Source: Streptomyces capillispiralis (lineage in GTDB: Bacteria > Actinomycetota > Actinomycetes > Streptomycetales > Streptomycetaceae). Taken from it: 64,000 bases of DNA. The notes beneath the pieces were generated by a model that was not told where the DNA came from, made no database searches, and worked only from the letters and a program-made list of their open reading frames with translations. Each line of letters opens with the position of its first letter. Position 1 is the first letter of the stretch. Both the position numbers and the translations under genes were made by a program. This document shows positions 50,361 through 58,383 of the stretch, in pieces. The DNA lies in the NCBI RefSeq assembly GCF_007829875.1, contig NZ_VIWV01000001.1, positions 5,860,501-5,924,500 of the forward strand, written 5' to 3'.

Positions 50361-50390
50361 GATGAGTCCTGGATGAAGAACTCTTCATCC
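50361..50390. promoter_or_regulatory. Composite regulator box upstream of the two-component operon
   Basis: The elements are GATGAG, 5 nt, GATGAAG, 4 nt, CTTCATCC, matching the box at 47861-47890 and also ending 33 nt before a start codon (50327). GGATGAAG / CTTCATCC inside it form an 8-bp inverted repeat. It suggests autoregulation by the OmpR-type regulator. Confidence 0.75.
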
Positions 50391-50408
50391 GCCGGGCCGC
50401 CCACCGCC

Positions 50409-50690
50409 TCAGCTGTCCAGGCCGATGGCGAACGCCGCCTCCAGGTCGTGCTGCGAGTACGTGCGGAACGCCACGTGCGTGTCGGTCCCCTCCACGCCCG
50501 GGATCTTGCTGATCCGGCCGGGGATGACCTCCGCCAGGTCCTCGTGCTCGCGGACCCGGACCATGGCGATCAGGTCGTAGGTGCCGGTGACGGAGAAGAC
50601 CTCGCTGACGCTGTCCAGCGCGGCGATCCGTTCCGCGATCTCGGGGATCCGGTCCACGCTGGTCTTGATGAGGACGATCGCGGTGATCAC
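50409..50690 (-). CDS. Lrp/AsnC ligand-binding (RAM) domain protein without DNA-binding domain
   Basis: The 93-aa protein MITAIVLIKTSVDRIPEIAE... is the stand-alone RAM domain of Lrp/AsnC regulators, with FSVTGTYDLIAMVRVREH as the typical G-x-YD motif. There is no helix-turn-helix. Such proteins bind amino acids or similar small effectors and may pair with full regulators. GTG at 50690 overlaps the rhomboid stop by 4 nt (GTGA), so it is translated with the rhomboid gene. Confidence 0.9.
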   Translation of the reverse strand: MITAIVLIKTSVDRIPEIAERIAALDSVSEVFSVTGTYDLIAMVRVREHEDLAEVIPGRISKIPGVEGTDTHVAFRTYSQHDLEAAFAIGLDS

Positions 50691-51421
50691 GGCTGGTTCT
50701 CTCCCTCGGGGGCCGGAGCAGGGGCGGCCTTCACTGTAGTCGCCCCGCCGAAACGCACCCACGCGTAGCCGAAGCCCAGGCCGAACCCCACGAGGTGCGC
50801 CAGGTAGGCGACGCCCGGGCCGTCGTCCGCCCGCCCCGCCGCCAGCCACTGCAGCGCCGCCCAGAACGGCAGCACCACCCAGGCCGGCAGGCGGACCGGC
50901 AGGAAGAACAGGAACGGCAGGAGACTGGTCACCCGCGCCCGGGGGAACAGGAAGAGGAACGCGCCGAGCACCGCCGAGACCGCCCCGGAGGCACCGACCA
51001 GGGACCGCTCGGAGGCCGTGTTGGCGGCGGCGTACCCCAGCAGCGCGAGGTAGCCGCAGCCGGCGTAGCACAGGGTGAACCGGACCCGGCCCATCCGTGT
51101 CTCGGCCATCGTTCCGAAGACGTGGAGGAACAGCATGTTGCCGAGCAGATGCACCCAGCTGCCGTGCACGAACAGCGCCGTGGCGGGGGTGAGGAAGGCC
51201 TCGGGGGAACCCTCGAACAGGTCTGCGGGGATCACGCCCCAGCGCCGGAAATAGGCCGTTTGCGCGGCGAGCAGCTCCTCACCGGAGCCGTGCGCCGGGT
51301 GCAGCCCCGACGCGGGCCCGATCAGGAAGACGAGGCAGCACAGGACGATGAGGGTGCGGGTCACCGGCGCGGAGGCGCCCCGGATCGCCTCGGCGGCCGA
51401 CGCGCTCCACTTGCGGATCAT
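50687..51421 (-). CDS. Rhomboid-family intramembrane serine protease
   Basis: The 244-aa membrane protein has six hydrophobic segments. The catalytic Ser is in LVGASGAVSAVLG (GxSG) and the catalytic His in AYLAHLVGFGLGFGYAW (AHLxGxxxG); SWVHLLGNMLFLHVFG carries the conserved HxxxN oxyanion residues. It cleaves transmembrane substrates, none known here. The start is ATG 51421, although a GTG two codons upstream is possible. The small RAM gene is translationally coupled downstream. Confidence 0.93.
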   Translation of the reverse strand: MIRKWSASAAEAIRGASAPVTRTLIVLCCLVFLIGPASGLHPAHGSGEELLAAQTAYFRRWGVIPADLFEGSPEAFLTPATALFVHGSWVHLLGNMLFLHVFGTMAETRMGRVRFTLCYAGCGYLALLGYAAANTASERSLVGASGAVSAVLGAFLFLFPRARVTSLLPFLFFLPVRLPAWVVLPFWAALQWLAAGRADDGPGVAYLAHLVGFGLGFGYAWVRFGGATTVKAAPAPAPEGENQP

Positions 51422-51578
51422 GAACACAGAGCATGACGTAACCGGACGCACCCGTACAGACCGCCTCGCCGCCGTGGACGGGCGGGCGACGGAGACCCGC
51501 CAGGCCGTAGGGTTACGTGCCACACGCACCGGGACGCCCGGCGCGTCACGGACACTGGAAGGAAGGCGAACAGCCACG

Positions 51579-51818
51579 ATGACGGTTCCTCTGCCGACCG
51601 CCTCGACGCGGTGGCGCTGCACTCTCTGCGGCAACCTCACCCGCTTCGACGTGACCCGCTCGTCGAAGGTCGTCGAGTACGTCCACCTCGACCTGGCGGG
51701 AGAGCCCGCGGTCGAGGAGCGCGAGGTGCTCGATGAGACGATCGAGTCGGTGCGGTGCCGCTGGTGCAACGCGGTCGACCAGGTGGAACTCGTGGACAGG
51801 CCGGGCGCCGGCTCCTGA
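51579..51818 (+). CDS. Small zinc-ribbon protein (79 aa)
   Basis: The 79-aa protein has two CxxC pairs, CTLC (about 14-17) and CRWC (about 60-63), around VVEYVHLDLAGEPAVEEREVLDET, consistent with a single zinc ribbon. GGAAGGAAGG lies at proper spacing before the ATG. No catalytic motif is seen. It may bind RNA or protein; the function is unknown. It is followed by a repeat element and the NYN-domain gene. Confidence 0.82.
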   Translation: MTVPLPTASTRWRCTLCGNLTRFDVTRSSKVVEYVHLDLAGEPAVEEREVLDETIESVRCRWCNAVDQVELVDRPGAGS

Positions 51819-51823
51819 GCAAA

Positions 51824-51869
51824 GGGGGTCCCTCCCGCTCGAGCGAAGTCGAGAGTGGCGGAGGGCCCC
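51824..51869. repeat. Streptomyces-type palindromic intergenic repeat
   Basis: GGGGTCCCTCCCGCTCGA pairs imperfectly with TCGAGAGTGGCGGAGGG around a GCGAAG loop. Sequences of this kind (CTCGAGCGAAG.CGAGAG) are scattered in Streptomyces intergenic regions and may act as terminators. Here it follows the zinc-ribbon gene. Confidence 0.7.
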
Positions 51870-51921
51870 GCTGACGGTGACCCCGCACACGGGGTCGCAC
51901 ACAGGCATTGGGGTGTGACGG

Positions 51922-53265
51922 ATGGTGGAGACCACGGGCGGGGGGCCGCAGGACGGCGCCGCCGAGGTGCTCGACCGTCCGCTGCCCGACGGAGTGCGCC
52001 GCCGGGTCGTCCAGATCGTCGCCGACGGTTTCGGCGGGCTCACGGTCACCGAGCTGCCCGCCCAGCTCAGACAGTACGCCCGGTTCACCCCGAACCGGCG
52101 CGCCAAGTTCGCCGGCAACGCCATGGCCGCGGCACTGGAGACCGACCCGCTGTTCCGCCAGCGCATCGGCGAGCGGCTCAAGGAGGCCCAGCCGGAACTG
52201 ACCGGCGCCCTCGAATCCGGTTCCCCGCCCCCGGCCGCGGACCCGCTCGACGTGGCGGCCGCGGCCTATGTGCTCCGCCCGCCCGGCTGGGTGAAGCTGG
52301 TGACCGCCGCCGGCGAGGAGGCCCAGCGCGCCGACGCCGAGCGCGTCGACGAGGAGAGCCGGGCCGAGCTGGAGCGGCTGCGCGCCGAGCTGGCCCGCGC
52401 CCGCGAGCACACCAAGGCCGAGACCGAGCGGCTGCGCACCGAACTGGAGTCGGCCAAGAAGGAGGTCGACGCGCTGCACCGCAAGCTGCGGTCCGCGCTC
52501 AGCGACGTCAAGCGCGGCGAGGCCGCCCTGCGCAAGCTGCGGGGCGAGACGGAGGCCGTCCGCGCCGAGGGGCACGCCCAGGTGTCGGCCGCCGAGAGCG
52601 AGAGCCGCAGGCTCAAGGCCCGGCTGGGGGAGACCGAGGCCGCGCTGGAGGCCGCGCGCCGGGCCGCCCGGGAGGGCCGCAGCGTGGAGGACATGCGGGT
52701 CCGGCTGCTGCTGGACACGGTGCTGGACGCCGCCCAGGGGCTCCGCCGCGAGCTGGCGCTGCCCCCGGTGTCCGTGCGGCCCGCCGAGACCGTGGACGCC
52801 GTGGAGCCGGGGCGCATGACCCCGAAGGACATCGCCGCCCGCGCGCTGTCCGAGCACGACCCGGCGATCCTCGACCAGTTGCTGGCACTGCCGCAGGCGC
52901 ACCTGGTCGTCGACGGCTACAACGTCACCAAGACCGGCTATCCCCAGATGCCGCTGGAGAAGCAGCGCCTGCGCCTGCTGGGCCAGCTCGCGCAGCTCGC
53001 CGCCCAGACCGGCGCCGAGGTGACCTGTGTCTTCGACGGCGCCGAACTGGCCGCGCCGGTGCTGCTGGCGCCGCCGCGCGGGGTGCGGGTGCTGTTCTCC
53101 AAGCCGGGCGTCACCGCCGACGAGCTGATCCGCCAGCTGGTGCGCGCCGAGCCGCCGGGGCGGCCCGTCATCGTCGCCTCCACCGACCGCGAGGTCGCCG
53201 ACGGCGTGGCCCGCGCGGGTGCCCGCCCGGTCGCCTCGGCGGTGCTCCTCAAGCGCCTCTCCTGA
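51922..53265 (+). CDS. NYN-domain (PIN-like nuclease) protein with long coiled coil
   Basis: The 447-aa protein has an N-terminal helical domain (about 10-120, DGFGGLTVTELPAQLRQYARFTP), a long coiled coil (about 140-270, heptad Glu/Arg/Leu pattern) and a C-terminal NYN/YacP-like nuclease domain (about 330-447) with LVVDGYNVTKTGYP, CVFDGAELAAP and STDREVADG, whose Asp residues match PIN-like active sites. Bacillus YacP/Rae1 cuts ribosome-bound mRNA; this actinobacterial type is much longer. A role in RNA processing is likely and the target is unknown. ATG at 51922; no strong ribosome binding site. Confidence 0.88.
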   Translation: MVETTGGGPQDGAAEVLDRPLPDGVRRRVVQIVADGFGGLTVTELPAQLRQYARFTPNRRAKFAGNAMAAALETDPLFRQRIGERLKEAQPELTGALESGSPPPAADPLDVAAAAYVLRPPGWVKLVTAAGEEAQRADAERVDEESRAELERLRAELARAREHTKAETERLRTELESAKKEVDALHRKLRSALSDVKRGEAALRKLRGETEAVRAEGHAQVSAAESESRRLKARLGETEAALEAARRAAREGRSVEDMRVRLLLDTVLDAAQGLRRELALPPVSVRPAETVDAVEPGRMTPKDIAARALSEHDPAILDQLLALPQAHLVVDGYNVTKTGYPQMPLEKQRLRLLGQLAQLAAQTGAEVTCVFDGAELAAPVLLAPPRGVRVLFSKPGVTADELIRQLVRAEPPGRPVIVASTDREVADGVARAGARPVASAVLLKRLS

Positions 53266-53356
53266 GGGCAGTTCATCACACCGCTCTCTTCCCACCGCTT
53301 TCATGGCACCTGATTGACTTGCGTCCCCCCTGCAACGTACGTGATCTATGCCTGAA

Positions 53357-53384
53357 TTGACCGTTCCGTCACGCAACGTAGCGT
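53357..53384 (+). promoter_or_regulatory. Promoter of the first NlpC/P60 gene
   Basis: TTGACC (53357-53362), 16 nt, TAGCGT (53379-53384). The message would have a leader of about 145 nt. I looked for a c-di-AMP (ydaO) riboswitch, common before cell-wall hydrolase genes, and did not see its conserved segments. Confidence 0.6.
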
Positions 53385-53537
53385 CAAGGGTGCATCACTG
53401 CAGGTGAGTTGAGACCAAATACACGTGCTGTAACGGAGATTTTGTGCCCGGGGATTTGAACTGATCACAAGAGAATCACTAGGGTCTGCCTTCGAACCCG
53501 CGACCGCGCGATCACTCTCGAGAAGGAGCTCGTCTCC

Positions 53538-54578
53538 GTGGCGTCCCACCGTCGTCCCAAGCAGCCGAGCCGCGCACGTGTGACCGTGCTCACCACCGCT
53601 GCCGCAGCTGCCGTCGTCATGAGCTCGCAGGCCGCCAACGCCGCTCCCAGCGAGAAGCCGAGCAAGGACGAGGTCAAGGCCAAGGTCGACAAGCTCTACG
53701 AGCAGGCGGAGCAGGCCACCGAGAAGTACAACGGGGCCAAGGAGAAGCAGGAGAAGCTCCAGAAGGAGATCTCCACCATCCAGGACAACGTCGCGCGCGG
53801 TCAGCAGGAGCTCAACGAGCTGCGCGACGGCCTCGGTTCGATGGCCAGCGCCCAGTACCGCAGCGGCGGCATCGACCCCTCCGTGCAGCTCTTCCTCTCC
53901 TCCGACCCGGACGACTACCTCGACAAGGCGTCCGCCCTCGACCAGTTGAGCACCCAGCAGGTCGACGCGCTGGAGAAGATCCAGGAGAAGCAGCGCGAAC
54001 TCGCCCAGCAGCGCTCCGAGGCGTCCGAGAAGCTCGAGGACCTCGCCTCCACCCGCACCGAACTGGGCAAGAAGAAGAAGGAGGTCCAGGCCAAGCTGGC
54101 TTCCGCGCAGAAGCTGCTCAACAGCCTGACCGCCGCCGAGAAGGCCCAGCTCGCCGAGGAGCAGAACCGCGCCACCCGCACCAGCGAGCGCGACGCCCTC
54201 TCCACGAACGTCCCGGCCGGCTCCGGCCGCGCCGCCGCGGCCTACGCCGCCGCCCAGAGCAAGCTCGGCTCCCCCTACGTCTACGGCGCCACCGGCCCGT
54301 CCTCCTACGACTGCTCGGGCCTGACCCAGTGGGCGTACGCCCAGGCCGGCGTCGCCATCCCGCGCACCTCCGAGGCCCAGACCGGCGCCGGCACCAGGAT
54401 CTACTCGGTGAGCCAGCTCAAGGTCGGCGACCTGGTCTTCTTCTTCAACGACCTGCACCACGTGGGCCTCTACGCGGGCAACGGCCAGATCATCCACGCC
54501 CCGCGCACCGGCACCGTCGTGCGCTACGAGTCGATGAACACCATCGGCGGCCCGTTCATGTTCGGCGTCCGCGTCTAG
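53538..54578 (+). CDS. NlpC/P60 (C40) cell-wall hydrolase, RipA-like
   Basis: The 346-aa secreted protein has a signal peptide (cleavage near AANA-AP), a long coiled coil (about 40-215) and a C-terminal NlpC/P60 domain with the catalytic Cys in SSYDCSGLTQWAYAQ (about 258) and His in LHHVGLYAGNGQIIHAP (about 309). It should cut gamma-D-Glu-mDAP bonds in peptidoglycan; the coiled coil is the usual inhibitory or partner-binding part. The start is the GTG at 53538 with AGAAGGAG upstream. A second, shorter-coil paralogue lies 197 nt downstream. Confidence 0.95.
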   Translation: MASHRRPKQPSRARVTVLTTAAAAAVVMSSQAANAAPSEKPSKDEVKAKVDKLYEQAEQATEKYNGAKEKQEKLQKEISTIQDNVARGQQELNELRDGLGSMASAQYRSGGIDPSVQLFLSSDPDDYLDKASALDQLSTQQVDALEKIQEKQRELAQQRSEASEKLEDLASTRTELGKKKKEVQAKLASAQKLLNSLTAAEKAQLAEEQNRATRTSERDALSTNVPAGSGRAAAAYAAAQSKLGSPYVYGATGPSSYDCSGLTQWAYAQAGVAIPRTSEAQTGAGTRIYSVSQLKVGDLVFFFNDLHHVGLYAGNGQIIHAPRTGTVVRYESMNTIGGPFMFGVRV

Positions 54579-54642
54579 TTCTCCTCCGCCCCCGGCCGGT
54601 GCCGCCGTTCGGGGGATTCGCACCGGCCCCGGCCGGCCCCGT

Positions 54643-54674
54643 GCCCCGCCTGTGACCTGCGTCAGAGGCGGGGC
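54643..54674 (+). terminator. Terminator between the two NlpC/P60 genes
   Basis: GCCCCGCCT (54643-54651) and AGGCGGGGC (54666-54674) form a 9-bp stem, with an inner TGAC/GTCA pairing in the loop. Confidence 0.65.
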
Positions 54675-54775
54675 GCCGTCGTGTGCGGCCGACCGCGGCC
54701 GTTGGTCCGCCCGCCGCCGCTGGGGCTACTGTCTGCCGCGTTTCCCTGTCCGCAGCGGAAGGAGCGCGGTTTCCC

Positions 54776-55792
54776 GTGGGGTCCCATCGCCGTGTCGCAC
54801 CGTCCTCCGGATCCGACCGGAGCACCGTCGTCGCCCTCGGGCTGCTGTCGGCGGCCGCCACCGCCCTCGGCGCCGTACCGGCCGCGGCCACGCCGGACGA
54901 CGTCACCCGTGCCGAGGTGGACCGCCTCTACCGGGAGGCCGAGAAGGCCACCGAGGCGTACAACGAGGCCGACGAGCGCGCCGACGGCCTGCGCCGGCAG
55001 ATCGCCGCCGCGCAGGACGGCATCGCCCGGCGGCAGGAGCGCGTCAACACCATGCGGGAGTCACTGGGCTCGCTCGCCGAAGCCCAGTACCGCTCCGGCG
55101 GTTTCGACCCCTCCCTCGCCCTGCTCTTCGCCGACGACCCGGAGGACTACCTGGAGAAGGCCTCCGTCCTCGACCGGATCACCGTCCACCAGGCCGGGGA
55201 GCTGAGGAGACTGAGAAGCGCCCTGCGCTCCCTCGCCCAGGACCGCGCGGAGGCGGCCGGCAAGCTCGGCGCGCTGGACAGGAGCCGCAGGGCCGCGGCC
55301 GCCCACAAGCGGACCGTGGAACGCAAGCTCGCCGAGGCCCGCCGGCTGCTCCACTCCCTCCCGGCCGGCGAACGCGCCGACTGGGACCGGGCCACCCGCT
55401 CCGGCCGCGCGGACCTGCTCGGCCCGGGCGGCACCGCACCCGCCTCGGCCCGCGCCGCCGCGGCCGTGGCCGCCGCCCGCTCCGCCCTCGGCAAGCCCTA
55501 CGTCTGGGGCGCCAACGGCCCCTCCGGCTTCGACTGCTCCGGGCTGACCCAGTGGTCGTACGGGCAGGCGGGGGTCGCCCTGCCGCGCACCTCGCAGGCC
55601 CAGCGGTACGCCGGCCGGCAGGTGCCGCTCTCCGAGGCACGCCCCGGCGACCTGGTGGTCTACCGCTCCGACGCGAGCCACGTCGGCATGTACGCGGGCA
55701 ACGGCCAGGTGATCCACGCGCCCTACCCGGGCGCCCCCGTGCGCTACGACCCGGTCGGGATGATGCCCGTAACGTCGGTCACCAGGGTCTGA
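54776..55792 (+). CDS. NlpC/P60 (C40) cell-wall hydrolase, second paralogue
   Basis: The 338-aa protein is a close relative of the gene at 53538: a signal peptide (AVPAAATPDD), a coiled coil starting VDRLYREAEKATEAYNEA and a NlpC/P60 domain with SGFDCSGLTQWSYGQ and SHVGMYAGNGQVIHAP. The coiled coil is far richer in Arg/Ala than the Lys/Gln of its neighbour, which suggests old duplication with drift. The start is the GTG at 54776 with GGAAGGAG somewhat far upstream (11 nt). A tandem pair suggests division of labour in peptidoglycan turnover. Confidence 0.93.
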   Translation: MGSHRRVAPSSGSDRSTVVALGLLSAAATALGAVPAAATPDDVTRAEVDRLYREAEKATEAYNEADERADGLRRQIAAAQDGIARRQERVNTMRESLGSLAEAQYRSGGFDPSLALLFADDPEDYLEKASVLDRITVHQAGELRRLRSALRSLAQDRAEAAGKLGALDRSRRAAAAHKRTVERKLAEARRLLHSLPAGERADWDRATRSGRADLLGPGGTAPASARAAAAVAAARSALGKPYVWGANGPSGFDCSGLTQWSYGQAGVALPRTSQAQRYAGRQVPLSEARPGDLVVYRSDASHVGMYAGNGQVIHAPYPGAPVRYDPVGMMPVTSVTRV

Positions 55793-55818
55793 CCGCAACG
55801 GCCCGGCACCCGTACCCT
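55789..55818 (+). promoter_or_regulatory. Promoter of the HExxH lipoprotein gene, leaderless type
   Basis: CTGACC (55789-55794), 18 nt and TACCCT (55813-55818), then 7 nt to the GTG at 55826. It overlaps the stop codon of the upstream gene. Confidence 0.55.
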
Positions 55819-55825
55819 CGGGAAG

Positions 55826-57016
55826 GTGGCTGGTCGAAGGCGGGTGTCGGGGGCGTCGGTGGTGGCGCTGTGTCTGCTGCTCGTCTCCCTCGTCGCGTGC
55901 GGCGGGGGAACGGCCGTCGACGGCGCCCGCGCGGAGGTGCAGTCGCTCCTCGACCGCCGCGCGACGGCGGTCCTCGACCGCGATGCCGCCGCCTACGCCC
56001 GCACCGGCAGCCGGGCCGGTTTCGACAACCTGCGCGCGGTACCGCTCGCGGACTGGTCCTACCGCGTCACCGGCCTGGACCGCACCGGTGACACCGCCAC
56101 CGCCTCGGCCGACCTCAGCTACCGGGTCGAGGGCTACGACGCCTCCCCGGTCACCACCGCCCGCTCCCTGCGCCTGAGCCGGGACCGGGACGGCCGTTGG
56201 TCCGTCGACTCCGACCGCCCCGCGAAGAAGTCCGGCCAGCAGCTGTGGGACCAGGGCACCGCTCGGGCCGTCCGGGGGGAGCGGAGCCTGGTGCTGGGCG
56301 TCGGACAGCCCGAGGCGGAACTGCGCGACTACGCCGAGCTGGCCGACCGCGCCGTGCCCGCCGTGTCCGACGCCTGGAGTCCGCGCTGGTCCGGCCGGGT
56401 CGTCGTCCTGGTGCCGGAGTCCCTGGAGGGCATGGCGGGCCTGCTGGGCTCGCCCGCCTCCTCCTACCGGGGCATCGCGGCCGTCACCACCGGCGCCACC
56501 GCCCCCGGGGCGAGCGCGCCGGCCGATCGCGTCATCGTCAACCCGGACGCCTTCGGGCTGCTCGGCGACCCGGGCCGGCAGGTCGTCCTCACCCACGAGA
56601 CCACCCACGTCGCCACCCGCGCCCACACCTCCGCCGCCACCCCGCTGTGGCTGTCCGAGGGCTTCGCCGACTGGGTCGGCTACCGCGGCTCCGGCCGCAC
56701 CCCCGACGAGGCCGCCCCCGAGCTGGCCTACGCGGTGGGCCGGGGCGAGGCGCCGGACGCCCTGCCGGACGACGACGACTTCGGCTTCTCCGGCGACGCC
56801 GACCTGCTCGCCCGGGCCTACGAGGGCGGCTGGCTGGCCTGCCGCATGATCGCCGAACGCTGGGGCGAGGAACGCCTCGGCGCGTTCTACCGCGCGGTGG
56901 GCGCCCACGAGGGGCGCGCCGGCGCGGTGGAGGACGCCATGGACCGGGTCCTCGGCACCACCCCCGGAGAGTTCACGGCCCAGTGGCGGCAGTACGTGAG
57001 GGACGTACTGGGCTGA
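55826..57016 (+). CDS. Lipoprotein with gluzincin-type (HExxH) metallopeptidase domain
   Basis: The 396-aa protein has a lipobox (LVSLVAC, Cys about 25), an N-terminal NTF2-like part (about 32-130, AEVQSLLDRRATAVLDRDAAAY) and a C-terminal peptidase-MA-like domain with zinc motif HETTH (about 257-261) and a third-ligand Glu in LWLSEGFADWVGY. LACRMIAERWGEERL resembles the M1-like C-terminal helix. It would be a surface zinc peptidase; the substrate is unknown. It appears leaderless and follows the NlpC/P60 pair, so a cell-wall or secreted-protein processing role is reasonable. Confidence 0.87.
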   Translation: MAGRRRVSGASVVALCLLLVSLVACGGGTAVDGARAEVQSLLDRRATAVLDRDAAAYARTGSRAGFDNLRAVPLADWSYRVTGLDRTGDTATASADLSYRVEGYDASPVTTARSLRLSRDRDGRWSVDSDRPAKKSGQQLWDQGTARAVRGERSLVLGVGQPEAELRDYAELADRAVPAVSDAWSPRWSGRVVVLVPESLEGMAGLLGSPASSYRGIAAVTTGATAPGASAPADRVIVNPDAFGLLGDPGRQVVLTHETTHVATRAHTSAATPLWLSEGFADWVGYRGSGRTPDEAAPELAYAVGRGEAPDALPDDDDFGFSGDADLLARAYEGGWLACRMIAERWGEERLGAFYRAVGAHEGRAGAVEDAMDRVLGTTPGEFTAQWRQYVRDVLG

Positions 57017-57028
57017 GCCGGAGCGGGG

Positions 57029-58261
57029 TCAGGACGACACCGGGGTCTCGCTGGAGCGGGCGGCCGGCTGCCGGGGCAGCGGCGCCGGGAGCGGGACGGT
57101 GGCGCTCCACAGCCTGCGGGCCGCGAGGAGCGACGCGGCCACCAGCAGCCCGTTGCGCAGCACCAGCAGGCCGATGCCCAGCGGATCACTGGCCACGACG
57201 TGCGCGAACCAGAGCGGGAACTCCAGCACCGTCACGAACGACGCCACCAGCACCAGCGCGACCGGAAGGCGCATCCGGCTCCCCCGGAAGCACAGGCAGA
57301 CCGCCGCCAGCCCGACCAGCCACACCATGTACTGCGGGCTGATCACCCGGCTGGTGGTGGTGAACAGCAGCACCGCCACGAACGCCGCGTCGGCGACCGT
57401 GTGCGCCTCGGACCGGGTGGCCAGCAGCCGCCACAGCACCAGCCAGGCCAGCGCGGCCCCGCTCAGCACCAGCGCGCCCGTGCTCACCCAGGGCACGTAC
57501 GGGCCGAGGAACTCCACCGAGCCGTAGTTCAGCAGCACCTCGCCCTCCCAGCCGTGGTGCCGGGCCACGTGGAAGACGAGGGAGCCCAGCGACTCGACCT
57601 CCGTGCCCCGGTCCCGCTGGAAGGTGAGGAACGCGAACGCGCCCGGCATGAGCACCGCGAACAGCGCGGCCGCACCGGCCCCGGTGACCGCCGCCGACAC
57701 CCACGCGGCACGCCGGCGCACCCCGAGGAGCAGCAGGGCCGGCCACACCTTCAGCAGCGCCCCGAAACCGGCCAGCGCGCCCATCACCCGGGGGTACCGG
57801 CCGGCGGCCAGCAGCGCGGCCACCGCCACCGCGGTCACCATCACGTCGTAGCGCGCGTACACCGTCGGCCCGAGCAGCGGCACGCCCGCCACCCACACCC
57901 AGGCGCCGCCCCGCGTCCGGCCGGGGCCACGGCCCGCGTACAGCAGCAGCGCCAGCGTGACCACGTCGGCGACGAGGGCCAGGACGAAGAACGCGGTGGC
58001 GTACTCCAGGAAGGGCAGCAGGCCGGGGGAGAGGATCGCCAGGGCGGCGGCGGGCGGGTACTGCCAGGTGACGTCGTCCAGCGGGAAGGTGCCGGTGCGC
58101 AGGACGTCGTACCAGCCCCGGTAGATCACCGACACGTCGCTGGTGACGTCCGGGCCGGGGAAGACGACCACCTTCAGGACGCACAGCAGCAGGGCCCCTC
58201 GCGTCAGGGCCCAGAGGGCCAGGAGCCCGGCGAGGGAGCCTCGTGCGGCCGTCGTCTTCAC
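57029..58261 (-). CDS. GT87-family polyprenyl-phosphate-mannose-dependent mannosyltransferase (PimE/MptC-like)
   Basis: The 410-aa polytopic protein (about 10 membrane segments) has the GT-C pattern: GPDVTSDVSVIYRGWYDVL near the N-terminus with the catalytic Asp in the first loop, YPPAAALAILSP, YARYDVMVTAVAV, RVMGALAGFGALLKVWP and SRVISPQYMVWLVG. In mycobacteria related GT87 enzymes (PimE, Rv2181) add mannose to PIM/lipomannan from polyprenyl-phosphate-mannose. The start is a GTG. It is divergent from pimB, which fits a shared lipid-mannoside pathway. Confidence 0.9.
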   Translation of the reverse strand: MKTTAARGSLAGLLALWALTRGALLLCVLKVVVFPGPDVTSDVSVIYRGWYDVLRTGTFPLDDVTWQYPPAAALAILSPGLLPFLEYATAFFVLALVADVVTLALLLYAGRGPGRTRGGAWVWVAGVPLLGPTVYARYDVMVTAVAVAALLAAGRYPRVMGALAGFGALLKVWPALLLLGVRRRAAWVSAAVTGAGAAALFAVLMPGAFAFLTFQRDRGTEVESLGSLVFHVARHHGWEGEVLLNYGSVEFLGPYVPWVSTGALVLSGAALAWLVLWRLLATRSEAHTVADAAFVAVLLFTTTSRVISPQYMVWLVGLAAVCLCFRGSRMRLPVALVLVASFVTVLEFPLWFAHVVASDPLGIGLLVLRNGLLVAASLLAARRLWSATVPLPAPLPRQPAARSSETPVSS

Positions 58262-58369
58262 GTGATTCCCGTCCGTCCGGTGTGCGGTCCTGAGGGGGCC
58301 ATGATGGCGCGGACCCCTGTGCCCGTGCCACGGAGCGCCGCCGTGGCGGACGGCGGAACCGCTGTTCGG

Positions 58370-58375
58370 TAGGGT
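58370..58375 (+). promoter_or_regulatory. -10 box TAGGGT, predicted leaderless start of pimB
   Basis: TAGGGT is followed by exactly 8 nt and the ATG at 58384. No ribosome binding site is present. Confidence 0.55.
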
Positions 58376-58383
58376 CGGCGGCG

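Noticed and set aside
53266..53537. c-di-AMP (ydaO) riboswitch before the NlpC/P60 gene
   Set aside because: Expected from the gene type, but I could not find its conserved core segments in the leader.
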